Of a stretch of 64,000 nt of DNA, positions 53,932 to 63,185 are shown one piece after another (position 1 is the stretch's first letter; the number at the start of each line of letters is the position of its first letter). The stretch is taken from positions 1 to 64,000 of the forward strand of contig DWYB01000063.1 of NCBI GenBank assembly GCA_019118885.1. Direction: 5' to 3'. Position numbers and translations under genes: made by a program. This stretch comes from Candidatus Mediterraneibacter surreyensis. Its GTDB lineage: Bacteria > Bacillota > Clostridia > Lachnospirales > Lachnospiraceae. The notes beneath the pieces are model-generated. The model was not told the origin of the DNA. It did no database searches and worked only from the letters and a program-made list of their open reading frames with translations.

Positions 53932-55305
53932 ATGAAAGCAGTTCAGCATGATATGACATCCGGAAAACCAATGAAGATTATATTGGATTTCACGCTTCCA
54001 ATCTTTATAGGAAATGTATTTCAGCAGTTTTATAACATGGCTGATGCGGTAATCGTCGGGAAATTCGTGGGTACAAAGGCGCTTGCGGCAGTGGGCAGTA
54101 CAGGCACCATTATGTTTTTGATCTATGGTTTTGTTGTGGGCATGACAGCGGGATTTACCGTATTAACAGCACAGAAATTTGGAGCCGGGGATATGCCTGC
54201 TATGCGCCGCACCGTGGCGGGAGCTTCAATCTTGTCGCTTATCATCGGTGTCATCCTGACAGCGGCGTTTATGCTGTTTATGAGGCCGTGGCTTGTAGTT
54301 ATGAATACACCATCGGATATATTTGCGGATGCTTATGCATATATCATGATCATAAGCGGCGGTATTCTGGCGCAGATGCTGTATAATCTTTTGGCCAGTA
54401 TTTTAAGAGCGTTAGGAAATAGTAAGGTGCCCCTTTATTTTTTGATACTGTCCGCACTGCTTAATATCGTACTTGACCTTGTTCTTATCATTGTATTTCA
54501 TATGGGAGCGGCAGGAGCTGCTGTCGCAACTGTGATTTCTCAGGGGGTATCAGGGCTTCTATGTCTGGTATATATCGTGAAGAAGGTTCCGATGCTGCAT
54601 ATGAGCCGGGAAGACTGGCATGTGTCCGGCAGTCTTTTAAAGACGCAGATCGGGATCGGTATTCCGATGGCGCTCCAATATTCGATTACTGCCATTGGAA
54701 CTATGATGGTGCAGTCTTCCCTGAATATACTGGGATCGACTCTTGTGGCCGCCTACACTGCGGCAAGCAAGATAGAACAGGTCGTGACACAGGCGTATGT
54801 GGCTATGGGAACAACTATGGCTACGTATGGAGCGCAGAACATGGGCGCGGGTGATGTGCCGCGCATCCGCCAAGGATTTAAGTCATGTACGATTATAGGT
54901 ATTATATACTCATTTGCAGCGGCAGCACTTGTAATGACCGTGGGAAAATATATGACTTATTTGTTCGTATCGGAAGACGTGGAACTGATTATGGGATCGG
55001 TAGACACTTATCTGAGATGCGTGGGAATCTTTTTTATCCCCCTTGCTATTGTTAATATTTACAGGAATGGGATACAGGGGCTGGGATACGGTCTGCTTCC
55101 CATGATGGCAGGGGTAGCCGAGCTGATCGGAAGAGGTGTGGTAGCAGTGATCGCAGCAGGACAGAAGAGCTATCTGGGAGTGTGTCTGGCCAGCCCTGCA
55201 GCATGGGTGCTGGCAGCGGCTTTATTGCTCGTTATGTATTACTACATCATAAAGATTGACCTCAAAAAAATATTCCCGGACAAAAATGCCGGGAATAATA
55301 TATGA
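53932..55305 (+). CDS. MATE-family multidrug/sodium antiporter
   Basis: 457 residues with twelve membrane segments. It opens TLPIFIGNVFQQFYNMADAV and the second half repeats the fold with GIPMALQYSITAIGTMMVQ. The family expels drugs or metabolites with Na or H exchange; substrate unknown. The start follows AGAGGTG within an inverted repeat. The 3' end encodes a hairpin that reads as a terminator on the opposite strand. Confidence 0.93.
   Translation: MKAVQHDMTSGKPMKIILDFTLPIFIGNVFQQFYNMADAVIVGKFVGTKALAAVGSTGTIMFLIYGFVVGMTAGFTVLTAQKFGAGDMPAMRRTVAGASILSLIIGVILTAAFMLFMRPWLVVMNTPSDIFADAYAYIMIISGGILAQMLYNLLASILRALGNSKVPLYFLILSALLNIVLDLVLIIVFHMGAAGAAVATVISQGVSGLLCLVYIVKKVPMLHMSREDWHVSGSLLKTQIGIGIPMALQYSITAIGTMMVQSSLNILGSTLVAAYTAASKIEQVVTQAYVAMGTTMATYGAQNMGAGDVPRIRQGFKSCTIIGIIYSFAAAALVMTVGKYMTYLFVSEDVELIMGSVDTYLRCVGIFFIPLAIVNIYRNGIQGLGYGLLPMMAGVAELIGRGVVAVIAAGQKSYLGVCLASPAAWVLAAALLLVMYYYIIKIDLKKIFPDKNAGNNI
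55262..55297 (-). terminator. Minus-strand terminator inside the MATE 3' end
   Basis: On the minus strand TATTCCCGG and CCGGGAATA form a 9-bp stem followed by a run of seven T. It would stop leftward transcription from 55788 before it runs through the MATE gene. It overlaps codons of the MATE gene. Confidence 0.65.
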
Positions 55306-55337
55306 GAACACTTTCTGAAAAGCGATAGTTTTTAGGC

Positions 55338-55390
55338 GAAGTCCAATGGCCATACGAACGGCTGTCCATACAGCCATTGTCTTCTTTTTC
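55338..55390 (+). terminator. Terminator after the MATE gene
   Basis: GAAGTCCAATGGC and GCCATTGTCTTC pair with a short internal mismatch, followed by TTTTTC. Confidence 0.65.
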
Positions 55391-55476
55391 ATACTTTAAG
55401 AATAGCAGAGAAATGTGAATCCATTGTGACAACATACAGAAGAAATTTTAAAAAATATTAAAAGAAAATAAACTTC

Positions 55477-55788
55477 TTAAACCGAACTGGCGATGGTATG
55501 CATCATGTCCTGAAGGGCTTTGCTCCATCGCTCTTTTTCTTCCTCATATCGGCTGTTGAGCCATGACACAGCCTGCTCCATTCCCTCGTCAGAGAGGGGA
55601 AATGTAGCACTTTCTTTCTCTTCTTCCGGAGTCTGTTCGAAACACCATGGCTCCGGATAAATCCAGACGGTAAAGGTAGTACTGTTCTTGCCATCGTCAC
55701 CGTTCATAAAATAACGCATGCCATTATGGCTCCCCGAAAAAGGTTCCTTTTTCAGCCCACCATAAGGTACGAGCCTTTTGTCGATCAT
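55477..55788 (-). CDS. Conserved-looking small cytoplasmic protein, unknown
   Basis: 103 residues, no membrane span. MIDKRLVPYGGLKKEPFSGS, then GMRYFMNGDDG and VWIYPEPWCFEQTPEEEK, then a helical acidic end. The start has AGAAAGGA upstream on the minus strand. I do not recognise a domain with certainty. It is a real-looking gene by codon pattern and ribosome site. Confidence 0.65.
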   Translation of the reverse strand: MIDKRLVPYGGLKKEPFSGSHNGMRYFMNGDDGKNSTTFTVWIYPEPWCFEQTPEEEKESATFPLSDEGMEQAVSWLNSRYEEEKERWSKALQDMMHTIASSV

Positions 55789-55860
55789 AAGAAATAAAAT
55801 CCTTTCTATTAGGTATATGTTACATAGATGTAAAAGTCCTCTGCGGATTTTTAGCCCGGC

Positions 55861-55902
55861 AGAAAATAAATGTCAGGGCGGAATTGAAAATCCTGCCCTG
55901 AC
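55861..55902 (-). terminator. Terminator after the NMT1-like lipoprotein gene
   Basis: On the minus strand GTCAGGGCAGGA and TTCCGCCCTGAC form a 12-nt arm pair with minor mismatch, followed by ATTTATTTTC. Confidence 0.75.
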
Positions 55903-55909
55903 TATTATA

Positions 55910-56956
55910 TCACTGTGCGGCAATTGCTGCAAACTGTGTTGTGACGAGATCGTCGTAAGGTACGCGCTCTTCCAACTCACCGGCGCTTTCAAGGATATCC
56001 TGAAGCAGCTCAAAGCTGCTCTGCTCAAATATCAGATTGCTCTTCCATGTATCCTGGTCATAGTAGCGCGTCACAATCGTAGTAATTGTTTCCAGATCCG
56101 TTTCCGGGAACTGTGGTTCTATGATAGCTGAGATCTCATCCGGGGTATGCTCCTGGACATAATCCATGCCTTTCTGGAGCGCATTTGTAAATCCCTGGAT
56201 AATATCAGGGTTTTCATCGATATAGCTCTTCTTTGCACTGAAAGCTGTATAGGGCACGTATCCGCTGTCCTGACCAAGAGAAGCGACGACATAGCCTTTG
56301 CCTTCTGATTCGAGGGTTGTTGCACCTGGTTCAAATTCAACTGTGAAATCGCCCTGTCCTTCTGCAAATGCAGCAGCGGTAGATCCAAAATCTATATTCT
56401 GATTGATCTCAAGATCCGTTTCCGGATCAATGCCGTTCTCTTTCAGGATATATTCAAATACCATTTCCGGCATGCCGCCCTTGCGCCCGCCGAGCACAAG
56501 ATGGCCTTTCAGATCATCCCAGGTAAAATCAGGCATTTTTTCACGCGCTACAAGAAAATTGCCGGCGCGTTGGGTGAGCTGAGCAAAATTAACTACATAA
56601 TCTGTAGCGCCCTCAGCATACGTGTAAATAGATGCTTCAGAGCCCATGAATCCGATATCAGCTTCGCCTGAGATGACAGCGGTCATTGTCTTATCCGCTC
56701 CAAAACCGCACACAAGTTCCAGATCAATTCCTTCTTCTTCAAAATAATTTTCTTCGATTGCTACGTACATAGGTGCATAGAAAATAGAATGTGCAACCTC
56801 ATTTAATGTTACATGTGTCAGTTCGGGTTTATCAGACTGTTTGGCAGTGGTTTCTTCGGGGGCTTTTGTGTCTGCTGTTTCTGTCTGCGCACATCCGGAG
56901 AGGGCAGGCAAAAAGAGAACAGCTGAACATAATAGAGCTAAGATACGCTTTTTCAT
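55910..56956 (-). CDS. NMT1/SsuA-like ABC substrate-binding lipoprotein
   Basis: 348 residues: signal with lipobox LPALSGC, a Thr/Glu-rich tether, then an NMT1/THI5-like binding fold (HSIFYAPMYVAIEENYFEE, GEADIGFMGSEASIY, FVEFEPGATTLE-like middle). Such proteins bind taurine, sulphonates, pyrimidine precursors of thiamin or similar small molecules. No permease or ATPase gene lies next to it. ATG 56956 follows GGAGGAATT; the open frame beyond is not used. Confidence 0.88.
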   Translation of the reverse strand: MKKRILALLCSAVLFLPALSGCAQTETADTKAPEETTAKQSDKPELTHVTLNEVAHSIFYAPMYVAIEENYFEEEGIDLELVCGFGADKTMTAVISGEADIGFMGSEASIYTYAEGATDYVVNFAQLTQRAGNFLVAREKMPDFTWDDLKGHLVLGGRKGGMPEMVFEYILKENGIDPETDLEINQNIDFGSTAAAFAEGQGDFTVEFEPGATTLESEGKGYVVASLGQDSGYVPYTAFSAKKSYIDENPDIIQGFTNALQKGMDYVQEHTPDEISAIIEPQFPETDLETITTIVTRYYDQDTWKSNLIFEQSSFELLQDILESAGELEERVPYDDLVTTQFAAIAAQ

Positions 56957-57107
56957 AATTCCTCCATTGATTTTATAACTCTCTAACACTATATGTAGAT
57001 GAAGAGGAAAAAGTGAGAGCGGATAGGAGAAGACTCCAGTACCCCTCCGGGCATATCGCGCAAAAAAATGCCGCGCATAAAGCACGGCATTAAGATATGA
57101 AAATTAT

Positions 57108-58319
57108 TTAATCATCGTAATCATCATCCGCATAATCATCTTCAAATGCGTCGTCATAGTCCTCTTCCTCGTCATCGTAACCACCGACTCTGGAAGTAAC
57201 AGCGAGTATAAGAGAAATTACAGCCAGCACCGCACATGCGATTGCGGCAATGAGCATCTGCAGATCCTCTCCTCTCTGGAGAAAAGCAAAAATACTGCCT
57301 CCCAGATAGAATACCATAGGCAGGAGAAAAGCAAAGATAGTATTTTTCTTCTGCATAATAAAGTAAAGCAGAGCTGATACAAGCATACAGAGGGCAAGGA
57401 TGATAAACGTCGTTCCGAAGGATGCGCTTCCGCCTTCTGTTGTATCTGCAAGTCCGGTTACAAATCCTTTGTATATGAAATAACCGAACCCTGCCAGTGA
57501 GATAATGCCAAGAATGATTCGGATTGGACGAAATCTCGGATCGTCATCATAATAGTCATCGTCATCATATTCTTCTGTTTCCGGTTCGTATTTTTTAGAA
57601 GAACTTTTTACATTTTCGTTTCGTTTCTCCGGAGAAGGTTTTACCGGAGAAGCTTTCCTGATCTCACCGGTTTCATCCTCAAGCGCTTTCTTTTTCTTCT
57701 TTACAGCCTTTTTGCCGGATGAATCGGCTGATACCATATCCTCATAACTTTTGCGCGCTGCTTTTTCGTGTTTACTGCGAACTTTTTCAGGAGGAATATT
57801 GCTGTAACGCTTTTCCTCGGAAGATTCTGAATTTGCCGGTTTTCTTTTCTTAACGGCCTTTTTTACAGGAACAGAAGCGGGCTCTTCAGACTTCGGCCGA
57901 TGCTTGGGAGCGGGTTTCTTTTCGCGTTCTTCTTCCTCCGGGAGAGATTTTTTAACCGGTTTCACCTTTTTGGGAGCTGTTTTCTTAACTGGTTCTGTCT
58001 GATCTGAAACTGGTTTTTTAGCCGTCATCTCCTTTTTAGGAGCCGCCTTTTTCACCGGAGCAGTCTGCTTGATGTCTGAGGGTTTTACTGTTACTTCGCG
58101 TGTTGGGGATCCTTCTTTAGCAGAAGGCGTCTTTTTTGCGGCTGATGTCTGTGAGGTCTTCTTTGCTGCCGTCCGTTTTGCCCGCTGCTTATCCAGATTC
58201 CACTGTTTCTTACAGTCTCGGCAGATAGCATATTCATTAAAGATCGGATCACCGTTTTCATTGGTGCCAATCTGTTTATTCCGCAATTCGAGCTCTTTTC
58301 CACATATTGGACACTTCAT
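57108..58319 (-). CDS. Zinc-ribbon, Lys/Pro/Ala-rich, membrane-anchored protein of unknown function
   Basis: 403 residues in four parts. Residues 1-42 form a zinc ribbon with two CxxC pairs (CPICGKEL and CRDCKKQW). Residues about 43-235 are a highly basic, disordered region with repeated PVKKAAPKK / PVKKTAPKK-like units, like linker histones. An acidic patch (EYDDDDYYDDD) follows, then four membrane spans (about 268-385) and an Asp/Glu tail. The basic part could bind nucleic acid or the cell surface. Single gene; I know no function. Confidence 0.75.
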   Translation of the reverse strand: MKCPICGKELELRNKQIGTNENGDPIFNEYAICRDCKKQWNLDKQRAKRTAAKKTSQTSAAKKTPSAKEGSPTREVTVKPSDIKQTAPVKKAAPKKEMTAKKPVSDQTEPVKKTAPKKVKPVKKSLPEEEEREKKPAPKHRPKSEEPASVPVKKAVKKRKPANSESSEEKRYSNIPPEKVRSKHEKAARKSYEDMVSADSSGKKAVKKKKKALEDETGEIRKASPVKPSPEKRNENVKSSSKKYEPETEEYDDDDYYDDDPRFRPIRIILGIISLAGFGYFIYKGFVTGLADTTEGGSASFGTTFIILALCMLVSALLYFIMQKKNTIFAFLLPMVFYLGGSIFAFLQRGEDLQMLIAAIACAVLAVISLILAVTSRVGGYDDEEEDYDDAFEDDYADDDYDD

Positions 58320-58444
58320 AAATTTCTATACTCCTCTCTTTTGTTGAACAGAATTTACAACAAATCTATTATAACATCAAGAGAGCGCAAGAACAATGAA
58401 AAATTGCAATATATGACCGGTTTTGTCGAATAGCGGATCTTGCC

Positions 58445-58645
58445 TCAATCTCTCGGATCCTGCGGCTTTTTTTCGCTTGACGCTGCCCGTGGCAGGTAAG
58501 GGCAGATATCATTGTATGATTCCAGTTCAGCGTCGCTTTGAGGAAGGAAAGGAATGAGACCCGTGAATTCCGTAGCGGATGCCGCGCTTGTCAGATAATC
58601 GTAATCATCAATGATCTGTTTGATTTCTGTATTTTTATCTTTCAA
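58445..58645 (-). CDS. Small soluble protein, unknown
   Basis: If it begins at TTG 58645 (GAGGTG six nt upstream on the minus strand) the product has 66 residues, starting LKDKNTEIKQIIDDYDYL and rich in helix formers, then ending PYLPRAASSEKKPQD. No ATG has a fitting ribosome site; the frame is open to an ATG at 58717. Coding status is moderately supported. Confidence 0.45.
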   Translation of the reverse strand: MKDKNTEIKQIIDDYDYLTSAASATEFTGLIPFLPQSDAELESYNDICPYLPRAASSEKKPQDPRD

Positions 58646-58683
58646 TTTTTTCACCTCGATTTTAGTGTTTCCTGACAGAAAAA

Positions 58684-58711
58684 TTGTATTCTGGAAGAAA
58701 TATGATATAAT
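58684..58711 (+). promoter_or_regulatory. Promoter of the PHP hydrolase gene
   Basis: TTGTAT (58684-58689), a 16-nt spacer and TATAAT (58706-58711), about 60 nt before the start. Confidence 0.55.
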
Positions 58712-58771
58712 ATCCAAGGATTCGGCATTTATATTGCAGATCAGAAATTGTTAAAAATGAGGTGAACGATC

Positions 58772-59497
58772 ATGAAGTTTGTTGCAGATACCCATTCTCA
58801 TACTTTGGCCAGCGGACATGCATACAGTACGATAAAAGAGATGGCTGCGGCAGCGAAGGCAAGAGGCCTTGAAATGCTTGCTCTTACGGAGCATGCGCCG
58901 AAGATGCCTGGAACCTGCGGGCTTTTTTATTTTGAAAATTTTGACGTAGTGCCAAGAGAATGCGAGGGAGTGCGGCTCCTAATGGGAGCAGAGGTTAATA
59001 TAATGAATCCGGAGGGAGAGATAGATCTTCCCGAAAAAACATGCCGCGGGCTGGATATTGTGGTTGCCAGTATGCATGTTCCTTGCTACGGAACAGGGCA
59101 TACTCCGGAGGAGAATATCAGAGCGTATGTAGAGGTGATGAAGAAACCATATGTCAATATTATCGGTCATCCGGATGATGCGAGATTTTCTTTCGACTAT
59201 GAGACACTTGTAAAGACGGCAAAAGAGACCGGAACTCTCCTGGAAGTCAATAATTCATCCATGCGTCCGGCGAGCAGCAGAGTAGGAACAAGGGAAAATA
59301 TTCTGACAATGCTGGATTTATGTAAGCAGTACGATGTACCGGTAACGACAGGAAGCGATGCGCATGTTGATGTAGATGCCGGTAATTTTTCTTATGTGAG
59401 TGAAATATTTGACTATTGCAATTTCCCTCAAGAGCTGGTTGTTACAACGGATTTGGAAAAATTGAAGCCGTACCTTAACTGCTGGAAATCTCTGTAA
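58772..59497 (+). CDS. PHP-domain phosphatase (YcdX-like)
   Basis: 241 residues. The PHP metal sites are clear: DTHSHTLASGHAYST, LTEHAP, GAEVNIM, ASMHVPCY, IIGHPDDARF and GSDAHV. The family removes phosphate from small substrates in the cytoplasm; the one acted on here is unknown. GAGGTG upstream of the ATG. Confidence 0.92.
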   Translation: MKFVADTHSHTLASGHAYSTIKEMAAAAKARGLEMLALTEHAPKMPGTCGLFYFENFDVVPRECEGVRLLMGAEVNIMNPEGEIDLPEKTCRGLDIVVASMHVPCYGTGHTPEENIRAYVEVMKKPYVNIIGHPDDARFSFDYETLVKTAKETGTLLEVNNSSMRPASSRVGTRENILTMLDLCKQYDVPVTTGSDAHVDVDAGNFSYVSEIFDYCNFPQELVVTTDLEKLKPYLNCWKSL

Positions 59498-59639
59498 GTA
59501 TCAGGATGTTTTCGCAAAATAAAGTGGTGGACTTTAAAAGTTTAGTGTGCTAAAATATAAGAACAGTCCGAGAAAACCATCCATATAGGGATGGAATCGG
59601 GCATATTTATGATACGGTTGAAAAGGAGATAGGGGTAAT

Positions 59640-59957
59640 ATGAGTAAGAAGATAAGGACGGAGGCTGTTGACAGCCTTTTTGAAGCCGTGCTCAGCCTGA
59701 AAAATAAAGAAGAATGCTATATATTTTTCGAAGACATCTGTACAATCAATGAGCTTCTTTCATTGTCACAGCGTTTTGAGGTCGCGAAGATGCTCCGTGA
59801 ACAGAATACATATCTGGAGATTGCGGAAAAGACAGGAGCTTCGACAGCCACGATCAGCAGAGTAAATCGTTCATTGAATTATGGGAACGATGGGTATGAT
59901 ATGGTATTCCAGCGGATCAATATGGAAGATTCGGATAAAAAGAAAACCGATAAATAG
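59640..59957 (+). CDS. yerC: YerC/YecD-type TrpR-like DNA-binding protein
   Basis: 105 residues. The helix-turn-helix is EIAEKTGASTATISRVNRSL, preceded by FEDICTINELLSLSQRFEVA, as in the TrpR-related YerC family. No tryptophan-binding role is known for the family. In Bacillus it also lies near pcrA, as here. AAGGAGATAGGGG precedes the ATG. Confidence 0.92.
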   Translation: MSKKIRTEAVDSLFEAVLSLKNKEECYIFFEDICTINELLSLSQRFEVAKMLREQNTYLEIAEKTGASTATISRVNRSLNYGNDGYDMVFQRINMEDSDKKKTDK

Positions 59958-59965
59958 AAGAAAAC

Positions 59966-60018
59966 AGCCGGGTATTACAGCTATTTCCAATGCTGCAGGA
60001 TACCCGGCTGATATTTTA
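59966..60018. terminator. Bidirectional terminator between yerC and the DUF1836 gene
   Basis: AGCCGGGTAT (59966-59975) and ATACCCGGCT (60000-60009) form a perfect 10-bp stem; T-rich on the right and A-rich on the left. Confidence 0.85.
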
Positions 60019-60621
60019 TTCTTCTTTTTCTTTTGCAGCAAGCTCATCGATGATCTTTTCTATCATCATTTTCTTCAGGTATACGTCAAAACTCAGGCTG
60101 CATATAAATGCAAAGAGCTTCAGTTCATCCTGGTCCTCACCTTCAGGCATGTCGGCAAATGCAGACTGAGACTTTTCATATGCTTCTTTTACCGAAGCTT
60201 TCATAGGATCAATTCGTGATTTCTCCATTTCGCAGACTTCCTTATAGATATCGGAAAGCTGCACCGCGTTGTTTCCGGAAAAGTATTTTTCACGTAGAGG
60301 CTGCAGCACGGTCTCAATGTCCTTGATAGAAAGTATATTTTTAAAATAATAGATCAGAATCAGGAGAAGCATGTGTTCTCTGGAGTATTTTTTCTTCACG
60401 GACGGAGGTAAAAGATTGTTTTTGGTATAATTGTTGATCATTGTTTTTGTAAGGATCTTGTCGTCGCTATAACGTTTCGTGGATGAATAATGATCATCCA
60501 TAAAGGTTGTCACCTGATCCATGTATAAGTCTATATTGGGAATTTCTTCCGGTCGAATATAATCTACGTGGTCGAGACTTTCAAGTATGCTGTTCAGTAT
60601 ATCATTTGTATCTATTTTCAT
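60016..60621 (-). CDS. DUF1836 protein
   Basis: 201 residues, soluble. It has a MerR-like helical front (TKTMINNYTKNNLLPPSVKK, then YSREHMLLLILIYYFK), the DUF1836 mark. Possibly a DNA-binding protein; function unknown. Convergent with yerC and divergent from pcrA. Confidence 0.88.
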   Translation of the reverse strand: MKIDTNDILNSILESLDHVDYIRPEEIPNIDLYMDQVTTFMDDHYSSTKRYSDDKILTKTMINNYTKNNLLPPSVKKKYSREHMLLLILIYYFKNILSIKDIETVLQPLREKYFSGNNAVQLSDIYKEVCEMEKSRIDPMKASVKEAYEKSQSAFADMPEGEDQDELKLFAFICSLSFDVYLKKMMIEKIIDELAAKEKEE

Positions 60622-60707
60622 ATTATCACCTCAGCATATCTATTATATAGTAATAAAAACCATATGACAAGTAGAAAATAGATGAGGATATCAGGAAACA
60701 CCACGCA

Positions 60708-60737
60708 TTGACAGGAATCTTTTATCTATATTATAAT
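60708..60737 (+). promoter_or_regulatory. Promoter of pcrA
   Basis: Exact TTGACA (60708-60713), an 18-nt spacer and TATAAT (60732-60737), 85 nt before the start. Confidence 0.7.
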
Positions 60738-60821
60738 TACGGTCACAGCAATTTGCCTGCCTTGACAGGTTATCAGTAAAACTTTTTCGGATAAACATAT
60801 CATTGAGAATAGGAGCAGCAT

Positions 60822-63101
60822 ATGAGTATATATGATACATTAAATGAACCTCAAAGAGAGGCGGTCCTGCATGCAGACGGCCCGCTTTTGATCCTGGCAG
60901 GCGCCGGATCGGGCAAGACAAGAGTACTCACTCACCGCATCGCTTATCTGATCGAGGAGCTGGGAGTTAATCCCTGGAATATCCTTGCCATTACTTTCAC
61001 CAACAAAGCCGCAGGAGAAATGCGGCAGAGAGTGGATAATCTGGTGGGTTTTGGTTCCGAGAGTATATGGGTGAGCACATTTCACTCCATGTGTGTTAGA
61101 ATCCTGCGCAGATTTATTGACAGGCTCGGATATGACAGCCGTTTTACGATCTATGACACAGATGACCAGAAGACGCTGATGAAAGCGGTATGTAAAAAAG
61201 TCGACATTGATACGAAGCAGTTTAAAGAGAGAATGCTGCTCTCCGTGATCTCATCAGCAAAGAATGAGATGATCCTGCCGGAAGAGTTCGAGCTGAATGC
61301 AGGAGGAGATTTCGCACAGCTTAAGATCGCAAAAGTATACCGGGAGTACGAGGCGCAGCTGAAAGCAAACAATGCGCTTGACTTCGACGACCTTCTGGTG
61401 AAGACCGTACAGCTTCTCCAGACACAGCCGGATGTAAGGGAAAATTATCAGGAGAGATTCCGCTATATCATGGTGGATGAGTACCAGGATACGAATACCG
61501 TTCAGTTCAAGCTGGTCAGTCTCCTGGCAGGAAAATACAGAAATCTCTGTGTGGTCGGTGACGACGACCAGTCGATCTATAAATTCCGCGGGGCTAATAT
61601 CCGGAATATTCTCGACTTTGAGAAGGAATATCCGGACGCAAAAGTGATCAAGCTGGAACAAAATTACCGGTCTACGGGGAATATCCTGAATGCGGCAAAC
61701 GGTGTGATCCGCAATAATAAAGGAAGAAAAAACAAGACACTCTGGACGGCCAATGGCGAGGGAGAAAAGATCAGTTTAAGGCAGTTTGACACTGCGTATG
61801 ACGAGGCTGAATTTATCGCAGAGGATATCAAAAAAGAGGTGCGGGACGGCGCGTCATACAATGATAATGCGGTACTTTACCGGACAAATGCACAGTCCCG
61901 TCTTCTGGAAGAAAAATTTATTGCCATGAATATCCCTTATAAGATTGTGGGCGGCATCAATTTCTATGCCCGCAGGGAGATTAAGGATATTCTGGCGTAC
62001 TTAAAGACAGTGGACAACGGACAGGATGATCTTTCTGTGCGCAGGATTATCAATGTACCGAAGAGAGGAATCGGCCTTACAACGATCAACCGCATTCAGG
62101 AGGCGGCGGATGAGCGCGGGATCAGCTTCTATGAAGCACTTCTGGCGCCGGAGATGATTCCCGGAGTGGGGCGCAGTGCATCGAAACTGGACTCTTTTGC
62201 GGCACTGATCGAGTATTTCAAAGGTCAGGCGGAAAAGGAAAGCCTGACCGATCTGTTAAATGAAATCCTGGATATGACAGGCTATGCGCAGAATCTTGAG
62301 GCGGACGATGAGATAGATGCGGAAAGCCGTCTTCAGAATATTGAAGAACTTTTAAATAAAGCGGCAGCTTATGAGGAAGATTGTGAAGATCGGGATGAGA
62401 AAGCAACGCTGAGCGGGTTCCTTGAAGAAGTGGCTCTTGTGGCAGATATCGACAGCCTGGAAGAAGATCAGGATTACGTTGTGCTTATGACACTGCACAG
62501 TGCGAAAGGTCTGGAGTTCCCTCATGTCTATCTTGCCGGAATGGAGGATGGACTCTTCCCTAGTTATATGACAATCACAGGAGATGATCCCGAGGAGCTG
62601 GAAGAAGAGCGGAGGCTTTGCTATGTGGGGATTACCCGTGCGGAGCAGAAGCTGACCCTGACCTGCGCGCGGAAAAGGATGGTTCGTGGAGAGACACAGT
62701 ACAATCGTATCTCCCGCTTTGTCAGTGAGATCCCGCCGGAGCTGCTTGATACAGGTAGCAGGAAACGTACATATTTTACAGAGGATGACGGAACAGATAG
62801 TAATTCTGCCGGAAACAGTCTGTTTCCTGATGGGAGATCTGCAGCTGCGGGAAGCTCCCGGAGCAAGTCCTATGCCTCTAAGAAACCTTTCTCAGCGCTG
62901 ACAAAAGGGAGCCAGCTGACGGCTCAGAAGAGTGACAGTCTTGCCTACGGAGTGGGTGATCGTGTACGCCATGTGAAATTTGGAGAAGGAACTGTACTTG
63001 ATATTAAGGAGGGCGGCCGGGATTTTGAAGTGACGGTAGAGTTCGATACAGCCGGAGTTAGAAAAATGTTTGCAATGTTTGCAAAACTGGCGAAAATTTA
63101 A
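60822..63101 (+). CDS. pcrA: DNA helicase PcrA/UvrD
   Basis: 759-residue SF1 helicase for excision repair and replication. Motifs in order: LNEPQREAV (Q), GAGSGKTRVL (I), TFTNKAAGEMRQR (Ia), VDEYQDTN (II), VGDDDQSIYKFRGA (III), QNYRST (IV), LMTLHSAKGLEFPHVYLAGMEDGLFP (V, given in parts here: TLHSAKGLEF) and YVGITRAEQKLTLT (VI). The C-terminal tail ends with a Tudor-like patch (VGDRVRHVKFGEGTVLDI) that binds RNA polymerase in PcrA. Confidence 0.96.
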   Translation: MSIYDTLNEPQREAVLHADGPLLILAGAGSGKTRVLTHRIAYLIEELGVNPWNILAITFTNKAAGEMRQRVDNLVGFGSESIWVSTFHSMCVRILRRFIDRLGYDSRFTIYDTDDQKTLMKAVCKKVDIDTKQFKERMLLSVISSAKNEMILPEEFELNAGGDFAQLKIAKVYREYEAQLKANNALDFDDLLVKTVQLLQTQPDVRENYQERFRYIMVDEYQDTNTVQFKLVSLLAGKYRNLCVVGDDDQSIYKFRGANIRNILDFEKEYPDAKVIKLEQNYRSTGNILNAANGVIRNNKGRKNKTLWTANGEGEKISLRQFDTAYDEAEFIAEDIKKEVRDGASYNDNAVLYRTNAQSRLLEEKFIAMNIPYKIVGGINFYARREIKDILAYLKTVDNGQDDLSVRRIINVPKRGIGLTTINRIQEAADERGISFYEALLAPEMIPGVGRSASKLDSFAALIEYFKGQAEKESLTDLLNEILDMTGYAQNLEADDEIDAESRLQNIEELLNKAAAYEEDCEDRDEKATLSGFLEEVALVADIDSLEEDQDYVVLMTLHSAKGLEFPHVYLAGMEDGLFPSYMTITGDDPEELEEERRLCYVGITRAEQKLTLTCARKRMVRGETQYNRISRFVSEIPPELLDTGSRKRTYFTEDDGTDSNSAGNSLFPDGRSAAAGSSRSKSYASKKPFSALTKGSQLTAQKSDSLAYGVGDRVRHVKFGEGTVLDIKEGGRDFEVTVEFDTAGVRKMFAMFAKLAKI

Positions 63102-63185
63102 ATAATATAGTAGTAATCTGAAAATGTTAGTGTTATAATATTAAAAAGTAAGCACTGTCTCAGGGACAGGGAAAGGACGTGTATT

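Noticed and set aside
60755..60800. A second promoter before pcrA from TTGACA near 60757
   Set aside because: No matching -10 at a suitable distance.
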